Positions 26,734 to 35,225 of a stretch of DNA of 64,000 nucleotides are shown here, piece by piece. The notes beneath the pieces are model-generated. The model ran no database searches. It saw only the letters and a list, made by a program, of their open reading frames with translations, and was not told the DNA's origin. This DNA comes from Chelativorans sp. J32 (GTDB lineage: Bacteria > Pseudomonadota > Alphaproteobacteria > Rhizobiales > Rhizobiaceae): NCBI RefSeq assembly GCF_000518985.1, contig NZ_JAEQ01000005.1, positions 124,001 through 188,000 on the forward strand. The letters run 5' to 3'. The translations under genes and the position numbers were made by a program. Position 1 is the first letter of the stretch. Every line of letters starts with the position of its first letter.

Positions 26734-27867
26734 TCATTGCTCTTGCTGTGGCTGTGCCGCGCTGGCAAGTTCGCGTATGGTGGCAGCGTCCGCCTGTTCG
26801 GCTTTCACCTTCTCACCTTCGGTCACGAGATCCTGCCCGGCAACGATGACCTGCATATCCTGCGGGATGCCGGCGAGGTAGAGAGCCTCCGGCGTATCAT
26901 CGATGATGTCGATGGGATAGAAATGGACCTCGCCGGCTTCGTTGACGGCCCGGATGCCAAGCTCGCCATTGTTGCTGAGCGTGACCACCGAACGCGGCAG
27001 GGCGACGGTTTCCACCATATCGGTCTTGATGCTGATTTCCGCCGTCATGCCGGCCGGGATCAATCCCTCCGGATTGGGAGCGACGACCTCCACCCGATAG
27101 GTGCGGGTCTGCGGGGAAGCAGCGCGGCTAACATGCCGGATGGTTCCCGAAAGGGTCTTGCCGTTGACCAGGCGCACTTCCGCCTTGTCGCCCGGCTTGA
27201 TCGTGCCGAGATCGCGTTCACTGACCTCTCCGGCGGCAACGATGGGATCGAGTTTCAGGAGCGTGGCGACCTCGGTGCCCTGCATCACAGCCGTGCCCTT
27301 CTCCACTGAGATCTTGTCGACGACGGCCTCGAAAGGCGCACGTACGGCGACGCGGTCGAGATCGGCCTGCGCCTGCTCCAGCGCTGAGCGGGCCGCAGCA
27401 AGATTGGCGCGGGCCACGTCGAGCTGAAGGCTGGCGAGATTGCCGGTCTTGGCAAGCCGCTCGGCGGCGGCCGCTTCGGCCTCTCGCTGGGCAAGCGCCT
27501 GGCGCGCGGACGCCACCGCGGCCTCCTTGCCCTCGTTTTCCAGCCGCAGGATCAGATCTCCCTCCTTCACGCGGGAACCTTCCTCGACGGGCAGATCTTC
27601 CACGATGCCGGCAATGCGTGCCGCCATTACGGCATTCTTGTCCGCTTCGGTCCGGCCGGATACGTGAATGGTACGCGCGTGCTCAAGGCGGGGCGGGACG
27701 GCAACCTGAACCGTCTTCAGAACGACAGGACGCTCTTCCTGGGCGGCTGCGGGCTTGGCTTCCTGGCTCGCGCTGCCGACCGACGAGAATTCGCCGGTCG
27801 CGATCCAGGCCGCCGTCGCAACGAGCACCGTCACTGCTGCTATCTTGTGGAACTTCAGCTTAGCCAT
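26734..27867 (-). CDS. RND efflux periplasmic adaptor (membrane fusion protein)
   Basis: 377 residues from ATG 27867 (the frame is open to 27945 but the extra residues are not family-like). One N-terminal hydrophobic segment (KIAAVTVLVATAAWIATG) anchors or exports it. Domains in order: biotinyl-lipoyl half with GRTEADKNAVMAARIAGIV and EEGSRVKEGDLILRLE; alpha-hairpin of about 65 residues rich in A, E, R and Q (about 125-190); second lipoyl half APFEAVVDKISVEKGTAV; beta-barrel with VSERDLGTIKPGDKAEVRL. First gene of the adaptor-permease operon, divergent from tetR. Links the RND pump to an outer-membrane channel encoded elsewhere. Confidence 0.93.
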   Translation of the reverse strand: MAKLKFHKIAAVTVLVATAAWIATGEFSSVGSASQEAKPAAAQEERPVVLKTVQVAVPPRLEHARTIHVSGRTEADKNAVMAARIAGIVEDLPVEEGSRVKEGDLILRLENEGKEAAVASARQALAQREAEAAAAERLAKTGNLASLQLDVARANLAAARSALEQAQADLDRVAVRAPFEAVVDKISVEKGTAVMQGTEVATLLKLDPIVAAGEVSERDLGTIKPGDKAEVRLVNGKTLSGTIRHVSRAASPQTRTYRVEVVAPNPEGLIPAGMTAEISIKTDMVETVALPRSVVTLSNNGELGIRAVNEAGEVHFYPIDIIDDTPEALYLAGIPQDMQVIVAGQDLVTEGEKVKAEQADAATIRELASAAQPQQEQ

Positions 27868-28110
27868 CAATATTTCCAATGAGTTGTAGCCAGCGGCCAG
27901 AATTGATGATCGCGGCGATATGGGCAGCTCACCAGGCGATTTCAACCATGCCTAGAAAGCACGTTTCGTCCTACGTCCTTATCGCGATCCACGCTGCAAA
28001 ACAGTCACACCCCTCGTCACTCCTGACAACATTATGTCATGATAGCGAAGCTGGCGGAGTACGGCCGAACGCGTCCCTCGCGACCAAGCGCGTTCCAGGT
28101 CGGCGACAGA

Positions 28111-28135
28111 TTGACAAATTCTGTATTTTTGTCAA
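28111..28135. promoter_or_regulatory. palindromic operator/promoter between RND operon and tetR gene
   Basis: TTGACAAA (28111-28118) and TTTGTCAA (28128-28135) are perfect 8-base arms around a 9-base AT-rich spacer. Each arm begins with a consensus -35 hexamer TTGACA, one on each strand, so the element could contain the -35 box of both divergent promoters and be blocked by TetR binding. It is 22 bases before the TetR start codon and 244 bases from the adaptor start. Confidence 0.7.
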
Positions 28136-28156
28136 TGACTGATTTCAGGAGTAGAT

Positions 28157-28765
28157 GTGAGCATACTGAAGGAAACTGAAGAAAGGCCTGAAGACGCCAA
28201 GCGGGCGCGCGTGCTCGAAGGCGCCCTGCAAGTATTCCTTGCCTATGGCTTTTCGCGGACGACAATGGACGACATTGCGCGCGCCGTGGATATTTCGCGC
28301 CCAGCGCTTTATCTCCTTTTCCGCAACAAGGCGGATATATTCCGCGCCGTCGAGCAGGAACTGCTCGCAAAATCCCGAGTGAACGCTTGTGCGGCACTAC
28401 GCGGCGAAGGCGAACTGTCGCAGCGCCTGCTCGCGGCCCTCGATCAGTCGCTTTTCCAGCTTCTCCGCAAGGTCTTCGAATCCCCCCATGGCGACGAACT
28501 CGTGGACTTCAACAACCAGATCGCTGCGGACCTTGTTGCGGAGTGGCGCCAGCTGATGGTGGAGCGCTTTGCACGGTGCATCGGCGAGGAGGCGCAGCGG
28601 CGGGGAGTGAAGCTGGAAGACCGCGGCCTCTCCGCCCAGTGCCTGGCGGAAATGCTCTTCGACATGCTCGCAGGCCTCAAAGCCCGCGGAAAGCGCGGCC
28701 CTCAGGTAGAACCGCAATGCCGCCAATTCATCAACCTGATCGAGCTCGCCCTCAAGAAGGACTGA
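28157..28765 (+). CDS. TetR-family transcriptional repressor of the RND pump
   Basis: A 202-residue TetR protein with GTG start at 28157 and AGGAG 4-8 bases upstream. The helix-turn-helix is at about residues 20-65: ARVLEGALQVFLAYGFSRTTMDDIARAVDISRPALYLLFRNK, a near-consensus TetR N-terminus. The rest is the helical ligand and dimer domain with a single FESPHGDELVDF region. Divergent from the pump genes with a perfect palindrome in between, the standard layout for a local drug-responsive repressor. Inducer unknown. Confidence 0.93.
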   Translation: MSILKETEERPEDAKRARVLEGALQVFLAYGFSRTTMDDIARAVDISRPALYLLFRNKADIFRAVEQELLAKSRVNACAALRGEGELSQRLLAALDQSLFQLLRKVFESPHGDELVDFNNQIAADLVAEWRQLMVERFARCIGEEAQRRGVKLEDRGLSAQCLAEMLFDMLAGLKARGKRGPQVEPQCRQFINLIELALKKD

Positions 28766-28777
28766 GCGACAGGCCAG

Positions 28778-29557
28778 TCATTGTGCCGTCCAGCCTCCAT
28801 CGATCGACAGCGTCGCGCCCGTAATCTGTGCGGCCGCGTCCGAGCACAAGAACACCGTCGCCGCCGCCACGTCTTCGACCCTCACGAACTGCCGTGTGGG
28901 CTGCTTGGCGAGCATCACTTCCCGAACGACCGTCTCGCGGTCCATCTCGTGCGCCTTCATCTGGTCGGGGATTTGAGCCTCCACCAGGGGCGTCAGCACA
29001 TAGCCGGGGCAGATCGCGTTGCAGGTGATGCGCTCCTCGGCAAGCTCCAGCGCCACCGTCTTGGTCAGCCCGACGATGCCATGCTTTGCGGCCACATAGG
29101 CCGATTTGAAGGGAGAGGCTCTGAGGCCATGGGCCGAGGCGATGTTGATGATGCGCCCGCTGCCTGCGCCTTTCATATGCGGAATCGCCGCGGCGATCGC
29201 ATGGAAAGCGGAGGAGAGGTTGACCGCGATGATCGCGTCCCACTTCTCGGGCGGAAAGTCCTCCACCGGGGCGACATGCTGGATACCTGCATTGTTGACC
29301 AGGATGTCCACGGAGCCGAATTGCCGCACTGCATGGTCGACAAGCGCACGGCACTCCTCGCCCCGCGCCATGTCGGCCTTCATGTACACCGCCTCGACGC
29401 CGAATTCCTCCGTCAGCGAAGCCGCGAGAGCCCTGTCTTCATCCTGGTCGGTGAATGAGTTGAGGACGATGCGGCAGCCCTCCGCCGCGAGGGCGCGAGC
29501 AATCGCCAGGCCGATGCCAGATGTGGATCCTGTAATGATGGCGGTTCGATTTGGCAT
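28778..29557 (-). CDS. bdhA: D-3-hydroxybutyrate dehydrogenase
   Basis: A 259-residue short-chain dehydrogenase interconverting 3-hydroxybutyrate and acetoacetate with NAD. Cofactor motif TGSTSGIG (about residues 9-16), NNAGIQH (about 90), catalytic Ser in NIASAHGL and YVAAKHGIVGLTK giving the Tyr-Lys pair (about 154 and 158). The substrate-side motifs NAGIQHVAPVEDFP and CNAICPGYVLTPLVEAQIPDQ distinguish BDH from other SDRs. Good Shine-Dalgarno (GGAGGCAAC) before ATG 29557. Converges with tetR (12 bases). With PhaR at the right edge it suggests a polyhydroxybutyrate cycle in this organism. Confidence 0.95.
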   Translation of the reverse strand: MPNRTAIITGSTSGIGLAIARALAAEGCRIVLNSFTDQDEDRALAASLTEEFGVEAVYMKADMARGEECRALVDHAVRQFGSVDILVNNAGIQHVAPVEDFPPEKWDAIIAVNLSSAFHAIAAAIPHMKGAGSGRIINIASAHGLRASPFKSAYVAAKHGIVGLTKTVALELAEERITCNAICPGYVLTPLVEAQIPDQMKAHEMDRETVVREVMLAKQPTRQFVRVEDVAAATVFLCSDAAAQITGATLSIDGGWTAQ

Positions 29558-29621
29558 GCGCGTTGCCTCCTGAGCGGAGGATATTGCAACGCAGCAATGC
29601 TTGCCAAGTCGCTATCCGCTC

Positions 29622-29930
29622 TTACCGACGCATGAGAAGGCTTGCCGCCAAGCCGAGCACGATCACGCCTGCGGCGGCGACTGCGGCCGTTGTTCCCGGG
29701 TGCTCACGTGCCCGATCCTGGATGTGATAGGCGCTGCGGCGGATGTCGGGCATAGCGCTGCTCAAATATTCGCGCACCGTTTCAACAATGTCCTCGCTCG
29801 TGTGGCGGCCGTCGCGGAAGGCACCGCGGCCACGGCGCATCATCTGCTTCCTCATCGCTGCAATTTCGTGGTTGAGGCTCGCGATCTGGTCGCGCAGGTC
29901 TTCGCCCCAATCCTCATGCCGGTGATGCAT
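29622..29930 (-). CDS. DUF883/YqjD-like small membrane-anchored protein
   Basis: 102 residues from ATG 29930, which has GGAGG 9 bases upstream; the frame extends to 29996 without support. The first half is a charged coiled coil (EDLRDQIASLNHEIAAMRKQMMRRG), the middle has AYHIQDRAREHPGTT, and the C-terminus is a single transmembrane helix AAVAAAGVIVLGLAASLLMRR. The layout of coiled coil, EHP-(W/G)T and glycine-rich C-terminal helix resembles the ElaB/YqjD/DUF883 group, inner-membrane tail-anchored proteins some of which bind ribosomes in stationary phase. The match is by pattern only. Confidence 0.7.
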   Translation of the reverse strand: MHHRHEDWGEDLRDQIASLNHEIAAMRKQMMRRGRGAFRDGRHTSEDIVETVREYLSSAMPDIRRSAYHIQDRAREHPGTTAAVAAAGVIVLGLAASLLMRR

Positions 29931-30146
29931 AATGGCCTCCTGAAATCCCGTTTTTAAATCCGAGCGCATAACGGGCGTGGAACGAGAGGGTTCCACAAAG
30001 CCTCTAAAGAGTGAGCGGCGGCATGGTTTTGTAACATTGTGCTGTTAGGCTATATCCGATCCTAACGCGGCTGAGCGTCGCGCCCATTGACATTCTTCCC
30101 CCGCTCCGCCACCTCCTGAAGGTCGCGGCTGATACGGAACCGATTT

Positions 30147-31412
30147 ATGACCGGCCACATGACATCCGGCTATTTCTCATCTCCTTTCCCGCGCCGACGC
30201 TCCGTCGGCGTCGATGTCGGCGGCGTGCTCGTGGGTTGCGACGCGCCGGTCGTGGTGCAGTCCATGACCAACACGGATACGGCCGATGTTGACGCCACCG
30301 TGGCCCAGGTCGCAGCGCTTCACCGCGCCGGCTCCGAGATCGTTCGCATAACGGTGGATCGCGACGAATCCGCGGCCGCGGTTCCGCGCATCCGCGAAAG
30401 GCTGGAGAGGCTCGGGGTCTTCGTCCCGCTTGTCGGCGACTTCCACTATATCGGCCACAAGCTTCTCGCCGAGCATCCGGCCTGCGCCGAAGCTCTTGCG
30501 AAATATCGCATCAACCCGGGAAATGTCGGCTTCAAGGAGAAGAAGGACCGGCAGTTCGCGGAAATCGTCGAGATGGCGATACGCTACGAGAAGCCGGTGC
30601 GCATCGGCGTCAATTGGGGTTCGCTGGACCAGGAGCTTCTCACGCGCCTGATGGACGACAACCAGGCGAAGGGGTCGCCGCTCACAGCCGAGCAGGTCAC
30701 GCGCGAGGCGATCGTCCAATCCGCCCTCCTGTCGGCGGAGCTTGCAGAAGAGATCGGCCTGCCCCGTAGCCGCATCATCCTTTCCGCGAAGGTGAGCCAG
30801 GTTCAGGACCTGATCGCTGTCTATACCATGCTGGCGGAGCGTTCAGACCACGCGCTTCATCTCGGCCTCACCGAGGCCGGCATGGGCACGAAGGGCATCG
30901 TCGCTTCGTCTGCCGCAATGGGCATCCTCTTGCAGCAGGGTATCGGCGATACGATCCGCATTTCGCTCACGCCGGAGCCGGGAGGCGACCGCACGCGAGA
31001 GGTGCAGGTGGCGCAAGAGCTCCTGCAGACGATGGGTTTCCGCCAGTTCCTGCCGGTCGTGGCGGCCTGTCCCGGTTGCGGGCGCACCACCTCGACCGTT
31101 TTCCAGGAGCTGGCGCAGAAGATCCAGTCGGACATCTCCCGCAATATGCCCATCTGGCGTGAGAAATATCCGGGGGTCGAGGCGCTGAAGGTCGCCGTCA
31201 TGGGCTGTATCGTCAATGGCCCGGGCGAATCCAAGCACGCCGATATCGGAATTTCCCTGCCGGGCACGGGCGAGACACCCGCCGCGCCCGTCTTCATCGA
31301 CGGCAGGAAGGCCGCAACGCTGCGCGGCCCCAACATCGCCGCCGAGTTCGAGAAGATGGTGGCGGATTACATCGAACGCAGGTTCGGTCAGGGCCGAGTG
31401 GCGGCCGAATAG
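30147..31412 (+). CDS. ispG: 4-hydroxy-3-methylbut-2-enyl diphosphate synthase (flavodoxin), MEP pathway
   Basis: IspG/GcpE reduces MEcPP to HMBPP with a [4Fe-4S] cluster. 421 residues. TIM-barrel part begins [20 protein letters not shown], with [13 protein letters not shown]; cluster-binding part has CPGCGRTTS (Cys about 308 and 311) and [19 protein letters not shown] (Cys about 354), matching the three Cys plus Glu ligands of the family. ATG 30147 is taken as start; an ATG four codons later is equally possible. Monocistronic here. Its 3' end overlaps the convergent GDPD gene by 25 bases. Confidence 0.97.
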   Translation: MTGHMTSGYFSSPFPRRRSVGVDVGGVLVGCDAPVVVQSMTNTDTADVDATVAQVAALHRAGSEIVRITVDRDESAAAVPRIRERLERLGVFVPLVGDFHYIGHKLLAEHPACAEALAKYRINPGNVGFKEKKDRQFAEIVEMAIRYEKPVRIGVNWGSLDQELLTRLMDDNQAKGSPLTAEQVTREAIVQSALLSAELAEEIGLPRSRIILSAKVSQVQDLIAVYTMLAERSDHALHLGLTEAGMGTKGIVASSAAMGILLQQGIGDTIRISLTPEPGGDRTREVQVAQELLQTMGFRQFLPVVAACPGCGRTTSTVFQELAQKIQSDISRNMPIWREKYPGVEALKVAVMGCIVNGPGESKHADIGISLPGTGETPAAPVFIDGRKAATLRGPNIAAEFEKMVADYIERRFGQGRVAAE

Positions 31413-32383
31413 ACTTTCTGCTTCACAACCGGGCCGATCACTTCGATCCGGTTGGTCCAGACGTAACCGTCGAAATCCTCCGGCACGTTCGCGAGCAATT
31501 CCGCCGTGTCGATACCGGACGTGCCGGTGTCCCCGCTCGTATAGGGCCCGAGCAGAATGATCTCGCTGCCGGCAGCCTTCATTCGCGCCTGGAAGCGGTT
31601 TGGCCAGCCCCATGCGAAGCGGGCGAGATTGATGGGCACCATCACATTGGTGTTGCGGCAAGCTTCCGGCACATAGCCGCTCCAGCCGAGCGCCAGGTAA
31701 CGCAGCAGGCAATCCTTCATACTGCGCGAGCCCATCCCCTTGAGGCCGGGGATCAACGAAACGGCACGCTCGGTGGGTTCATTACCGCCATAGACGGCCC
31801 AGACCCGCTCACGCCATTCCGGCTGCCCCTGCAGCATGGCCGCAAGCATATCGCCCTCTCGCGCCTCGCGGCTCTTGTAGTTGACGAGGAACGGGCGGTC
31901 GGGGAAGGCTTCGAACACCTCATCCAGCGAGGGCATGAGCCCCTGCCCCTTCCCACGCAAAGGAAATGTCGCACCATCGTCAGCGGTGTAGCCATAGCCC
32001 AGATCAAGCGCCTTGAGATAGGCCAAGTCGTGTTCGCGGGTCACGCCGGAACCATCCGTCCGGCAATCCAGTGTCCAATCGTGGATCACCGCGAACCTGC
32101 CGTCCGTCGTGGGGTGCACGTCGAGTTCGACCACGTCTGCGCCCGCTTCGAAGGCGGCTCGCATGGACGGGATGGTGTTCTCGATGAAGTCGTGCGTGGG
32201 CTGATAGATGCGCTCTGCCGTGCAGGTATCGCTTTCTATGCCGTCGCGATTGAAGGTCTGATGCACGCCGCGATGCGCGATCAGTTTCACTTGCGGCCCA
32301 TCAGGCGCGGGCGCCAGCCAGGATGCATTCCAGAGATAGACGGCGGCCACGAGAACAATGAGGCCGGCCAGGAATTTGCGCAT
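31388..32383 (-). CDS. glycerophosphodiester phosphodiesterase family protein
   Basis: 331 residues from ATG 32383 (GGGGAG 7 bases upstream). N-terminal hydrophobic helix [20 protein letters not shown] acts as signal or anchor, placing the enzyme in the periplasm. The GDPD motifs are present: [11 protein letters not shown] with catalytic His, [28 protein letters not shown] with metal-binding Glu and Asp, and [17 protein letters not shown] with second catalytic His. The substrate may be glycerophosphodiesters or a related phosphodiester; exact specificity is unknown. It follows the rpsP terminator region on the same strand. Confidence 0.9.
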   Translation of the reverse strand: MRKFLAGLIVLVAAVYLWNASWLAPAPDGPQVKLIAHRGVHQTFNRDGIESDTCTAERIYQPTHDFIENTIPSMRAAFEAGADVVELDVHPTTDGRFAVIHDWTLDCRTDGSGVTREHDLAYLKALDLGYGYTADDGATFPLRGKGQGLMPSLDEVFEAFPDRPFLVNYKSREAREGDMLAAMLQGQPEWRERVWAVYGGNEPTERAVSLIPGLKGMGSRSMKDCLLRYLALGWSGYVPEACRNTNVMVPINLARFAWGWPNRFQARMKAAGSEIILLGPYTSGDTGTSGIDTAELLANVPEDFDGYVWTNRIEVIGPVVKQKVYSAATRP

Positions 32384-32462
32384 TGCGAATCTCCCCGCCA
32401 AGGAATGATGGAGAGCTTGCTGCGATCTAAGGTCAGAATAGGGCCGCTAAATGCTCCTCACA

Positions 32463-32489
32463 GCAAAATGCCGGCCCGAGGGCCGGCAT
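32463..32489 (-). terminator. rho-independent terminator after rpsP
   Basis: On the minus strand ATGCCGGCCC pairs with GGGCCGGCAT (10 base pairs, 32468-32489 with a very short loop) and is followed by TTTT at 32465-32468. It lies about 28 bases after the rpsP stop and separates rpsP from the GDPD gene. Confidence 0.85.
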
Positions 32490-32516
32490 ACGCGCTGGAC
32501 GACAAGGCCCGTCGGC

Positions 32517-32909
32517 TCAGCTTGCGGCTTCCTCGGCGGGAGCGGCAGCTGCAGCTTCAGCGGCTGCCCTGGCCTCTTCCTCGGCCTGACGGGCAGCGGC
32601 GAGACGCTCCTGCGCCTTCTTGCCCGGCTCGCCCTTCTTCGGGTTCTGGCGCTCGGGCCGCTTGGCAAGACCGGCCTGGTCCAGGAAGCGGAGCACGCGG
32701 TCGGTCGGCAGCGCGCCGTTCGCGAGCCAATGCTTGATCCGCTCTTCGTTGAGCTTCACGCGTTCGGCGTCCTTGGCCAGCATGGGATTCCAGGAGCCCA
32801 GCTGTTCGATGAAGCGGCCGTCGCGCGGCGCGCGCACGTCGGCTACGACGATATGGTAGTAGGGGCGCTTCTTGGAGCCCGCACGGGCCAGTCGGATTTT
32901 CAGTGCCAT
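32517..32909 (-). CDS. rpsP: 30S ribosomal protein S16
   Basis: 130 residues from ATG 32909 (AAGGAAG about 6 bases upstream). The S16 core is clear: [42 protein letters not shown] in family terms, then [28 protein letters not shown]. After about residue 85 a basic then Ala/Glu-rich extension follows ([21 protein letters not shown]), common in alphaproteobacterial S16 and likely disordered. The next gene on the same strand is a GDPD after a terminator; the usual rimM-trmD-rplS are not here. Confidence 0.97.
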   Translation of the reverse strand: MALKIRLARAGSKKRPYYHIVVADVRAPRDGRFIEQLGSWNPMLAKDAERVKLNEERIKHWLANGALPTDRVLRFLDQAGLAKRPERQNPKKGEPGKKAQERLAAARQAEEEARAAAEAAAAAPAEEAAS

Positions 32910-32988
32910 TGGTCTTCCTTTCGATATGGCGATCAGGCCGGCAGATTGTGCCGGGAACGAAAAGAGCGTTCGCACGCTCGGGTGAGTG

Positions 32989-33011
32989 TGCCGGGAAGAA
33001 CCTTCCCGGCA
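32989..33011. other. 10-bp hairpin between chorismate mutase and rpsP genes
   Basis: TGCCGGGAAG (32989-32998) and CTTCCCGGCA (33002-33011) form a perfect stem with loop AAC. There is no T-run on the minus strand after it, so it is not a canonical terminator. It could be a weak terminator, an RNA-processing element or an S16 leader structure in the 142-base gap before rpsP. Confidence 0.4.
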
Positions 33012-33051
33012 TTGTGACTACCGCCTGTGACGGCAGATTCTGAGATTCCGC

Positions 33052-33381
33052 TCACAGCTTTGCCTCGCCGCCGGCTGGTACGACCGCATGCTCCTGGGCG
33101 ATCGCCTCGTGATGGCGAATGACCTCGCGGGCGATGAATGTGAGCAGCTTTTCGGCGAAGTCGGGATCCAGATTGGCCTCGTCGGCAAGGCGGCGCAGGC
33201 GCGCGATCTGCTGCTGCTCGCGCGCCGGATCCGCGGGCGGCATATTGTTCTCGGCCTTGAGCTGTCCGACCGATTTCGTGCAGCGGAAGCGCTCCGCGAG
33301 AATGTGGATCAGCGCCGCGTCCAGATTGTCGATCGAAGAGCGAAGCTCCAGAAGGCGCGCTCTTGCAGCATCCATGTCCAT
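33052..33381 (-). CDS. chorismate mutase, AroQ type
   Basis: A 109-residue all-helical AroQ-class chorismate mutase that rearranges chorismate to prephenate for Phe and Tyr synthesis. Typical features: ARLLELRSSIDNLDAALIHILAERFRCTKSVGQLKAE, with Arg, Lys and Glu of the active site, then DPAREQQQIARLRRLADEANLDPDFAEKLLTFIAREVI. Start ATG 33381; another ATG is two codons later. It is 13 bases downstream of ffh and upstream of rpsP on the same strand, an order known from rhizobia. No prephenate dehydratase domain is attached. Confidence 0.93.
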   Translation of the reverse strand: MDMDAARARLLELRSSIDNLDAALIHILAERFRCTKSVGQLKAENNMPPADPAREQQQIARLRRLADEANLDPDFAEKLLTFIAREVIRHHEAIAQEHAVVPAGGEAKL

Positions 33382-33394
33382 TACGTTTTTCCCC

Positions 33395-34948
33395 TCACTT
33401 CTTTCGCGGCAGACCCGGAAGGCCACCACCCGGCAAACCAGGGAAACCCGGCAAACCGCCGGCGCCCAGTCCAGGAAGTCCCTTCGGCAGGCCGGGCGGC
33501 AGACCGCCCGCCCCGCCCAGCTGCTTTTGCAGTGCTTCGAGCTGCTTCGGATCCATTTTCGAGAGGTCCGGCATGCCGCCCATCCCGCCGAGTCCCATCT
33601 TCTGCGCCATTCCGCCCATCAGGCCGCGCATCATGCCGCCCTTCTTGCCTTTGCCGCCCATGGCCTTCATCATGTCGGCCATCTGGCGATGCATCTTGAG
33701 CAGCTTGTTGATCTGCGCGGCATCCGTACCGGAGCCGCGGGCGATGCGCTGCTTTCGGCTGTGCTTCAACAGGTCGGGATTGGAGCGCTCCTGTGGGGTC
33801 ATCGACTGGATGATCGCGATCTGACGCGAGAACATCTTGTCGTCCAGTCCGGCCGCTGCCAGCTGGTCCTTCATCTTCCCCATGCCGGGCATCAGGCCCA
33901 TGATGCCACCCATGCCGCCCATCTTCTGCATCTGGCGAAGCTGATCGGCGAGGTCGTTCAGGTCGAACTTCCCCTCCTGCATCTTCTTCGCCATCGCCGC
34001 GGCCTTTTCCGCATCGATGGTCTCGGCCGCCTTCTCGACAAGCGAGACGATGTCGCCCATGCCAAGAATGCGATCGGCAATGCGGCGAGGATGAAATTCC
34101 TCCAGCGCATCCATCTTTTCGCCGGTGCCGATCAGCTTGATCGGCTTGCCCGTTACGGCGCGCATTGAAAGCGCAGCGCCACCGCGCCCGTCGCCGTCCA
34201 TGCGGGTGAGAACGATGCCGGTGATGCCCACGCGCTCGTCGAAATTTTTGGCGAGGTTCACCGCATCCTGGCCGGTCAGCGAATCGGCCACGAGCAGGAT
34301 CTCGTGCGGATTCGACACGCGCTTGATGTCGGCCATCTCGACCATCAGCGGCTCGTCGATATGCGTGCGGCCGGCCGTGTCGAGGATTACGACATCATGG
34401 CCGCCGAGCCTGGCGGCCTGGACCGCTCGCTTGGCAATGTCGACCGGGGTCTGGTTGGGCACGATCGGAAGCGTGGCGATGCCTGTCTGTTCGCCCAGCT
34501 GCTTCAGCTGCTCCTGAGCTGCGGGCCGGCGCGTATCGAGCGAGGCCATGAGCACCTTCTTGCCCTGGCGCTCCGTTATCCGCTTGGCGATCTTTCCCGT
34601 CGTCGTCGTCTTGCCGGAGCCCTGCAGGCCGACCATCATGACGACCACCGGAGCCGGCGCGTTGAGGTCGACCGTTTCGCCCTCTGCGCCGAGCATCTCG
34701 ACCAGCTCATCATGAACGATCTTGACGACCATCTGGCCCGGCTTGACGGATTTGAGCACCGCTGCGCCCACAGCCTTCTCGCGCACCCGGTCCGTAAAGG
34801 AACGCACGACATCGAGCGCCACATCGGCCTCGATCAACGCCCGCCGTACCTCGCGAAGGGCGGCGGAAACATCCGCCTCCGAAAGGGCACCGCGCCCGGT
34901 GAGATTGTTCAGGATGGCGCCAAGGCGTTCCTGCAGGTTCTCGAACAT
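33395..34948 (-). CDS. ffh: signal recognition particle GTPase Ffh
   Basis: 517 residues: N domain, G domain with GLQGSGKTTTTGKIAKR (P-loop, about residues 107-118), DTAGRTHIDEPLM (G3), TRMDGDGRGGAALS (G4/G5 side) and the methionine-rich M domain from about residue 320 that binds 4.5S RNA and signal peptides. The C-terminal 55 residues after QKQLGGAGG are a Pro-Gly-Leu repeat tail (PGLPKGLPGLGAGG and similar), a frequent alphaproteobacterial extension. AGAGGAAC precedes ATG 34948. No 4.5S RNA gene was seen nearby. Confidence 0.97.
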   Translation of the reverse strand: MFENLQERLGAILNNLTGRGALSEADVSAALREVRRALIEADVALDVVRSFTDRVREKAVGAAVLKSVKPGQMVVKIVHDELVEMLGAEGETVDLNAPAPVVVMMVGLQGSGKTTTTGKIAKRITERQGKKVLMASLDTRRPAAQEQLKQLGEQTGIATLPIVPNQTPVDIAKRAVQAARLGGHDVVILDTAGRTHIDEPLMVEMADIKRVSNPHEILLVADSLTGQDAVNLAKNFDERVGITGIVLTRMDGDGRGGAALSMRAVTGKPIKLIGTGEKMDALEEFHPRRIADRILGMGDIVSLVEKAAETIDAEKAAAMAKKMQEGKFDLNDLADQLRQMQKMGGMGGIMGLMPGMGKMKDQLAAAGLDDKMFSRQIAIIQSMTPQERSNPDLLKHSRKQRIARGSGTDAAQINKLLKMHRQMADMMKAMGGKGKKGGMMRGLMGGMAQKMGLGGMGGMPDLSKMDPKQLEALQKQLGGAGGLPPGLPKGLPGLGAGGLPGFPGLPGGGLPGLPRKK

Positions 34949-35183
34949 CCGCGTTCCTCTTGTCCCGTGTTGTCAGACACGAGAGGTAGTGCATCCGCGC
35001 CCGGGTTGAAACCTCGCGCAAAGCCGAAAAGCACCCGGGGGCGCATCGCGCTGCCGGGTGTTGACCTCCGGGATCGAAGTCCCGGTCGGCTGCTCGGAGT
35101 TTTCACTCGTCGCGGAAAGTCGTGGCTTAAAAGCTGAAAAGCCGCCAAAAGTCAAGCCGCCGGCATAATGGCCGGCGATTTGA

Positions 35184-35216
35184 GAAAAGAGAGCGGCGCC
35201 ACCTCATGGCGGCGCC
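35184..35216 (-). terminator. terminator after the SH3/DUF1236 gene
   Basis: On the minus strand GGCGCCGCC and GGTGGCGCC form a 9-pair stem (one G-U pair) with loop ATGA at 35195-35216, followed by CTCTCTTTTCTC. It lies 10 bases after the stop codon. A second hairpin (GCCGGC arms, about 35160-35176) sits further along and may act as a back-up. The remaining 34949-35183 stretch is the ffh upstream region and shows no gene. Confidence 0.7.
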
Positions 35217-35225
35217 GGTTCTGAA

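Noticed and set aside
35158-35176. second GCCGGC hairpin downstream of the SH3/DUF1236 gene as a separate terminator
   Set aside because: The arms are only 6 bases and no clear T-run directly follows, so it was mentioned only with the main terminator.
34949-35183. 4.5S (SRP) RNA gene near ffh
   Set aside because: I looked for the conserved GGAAGCAGC-type tetraloop region and its stem and did not find it. The GC-rich repeats here fit terminators and spacer.
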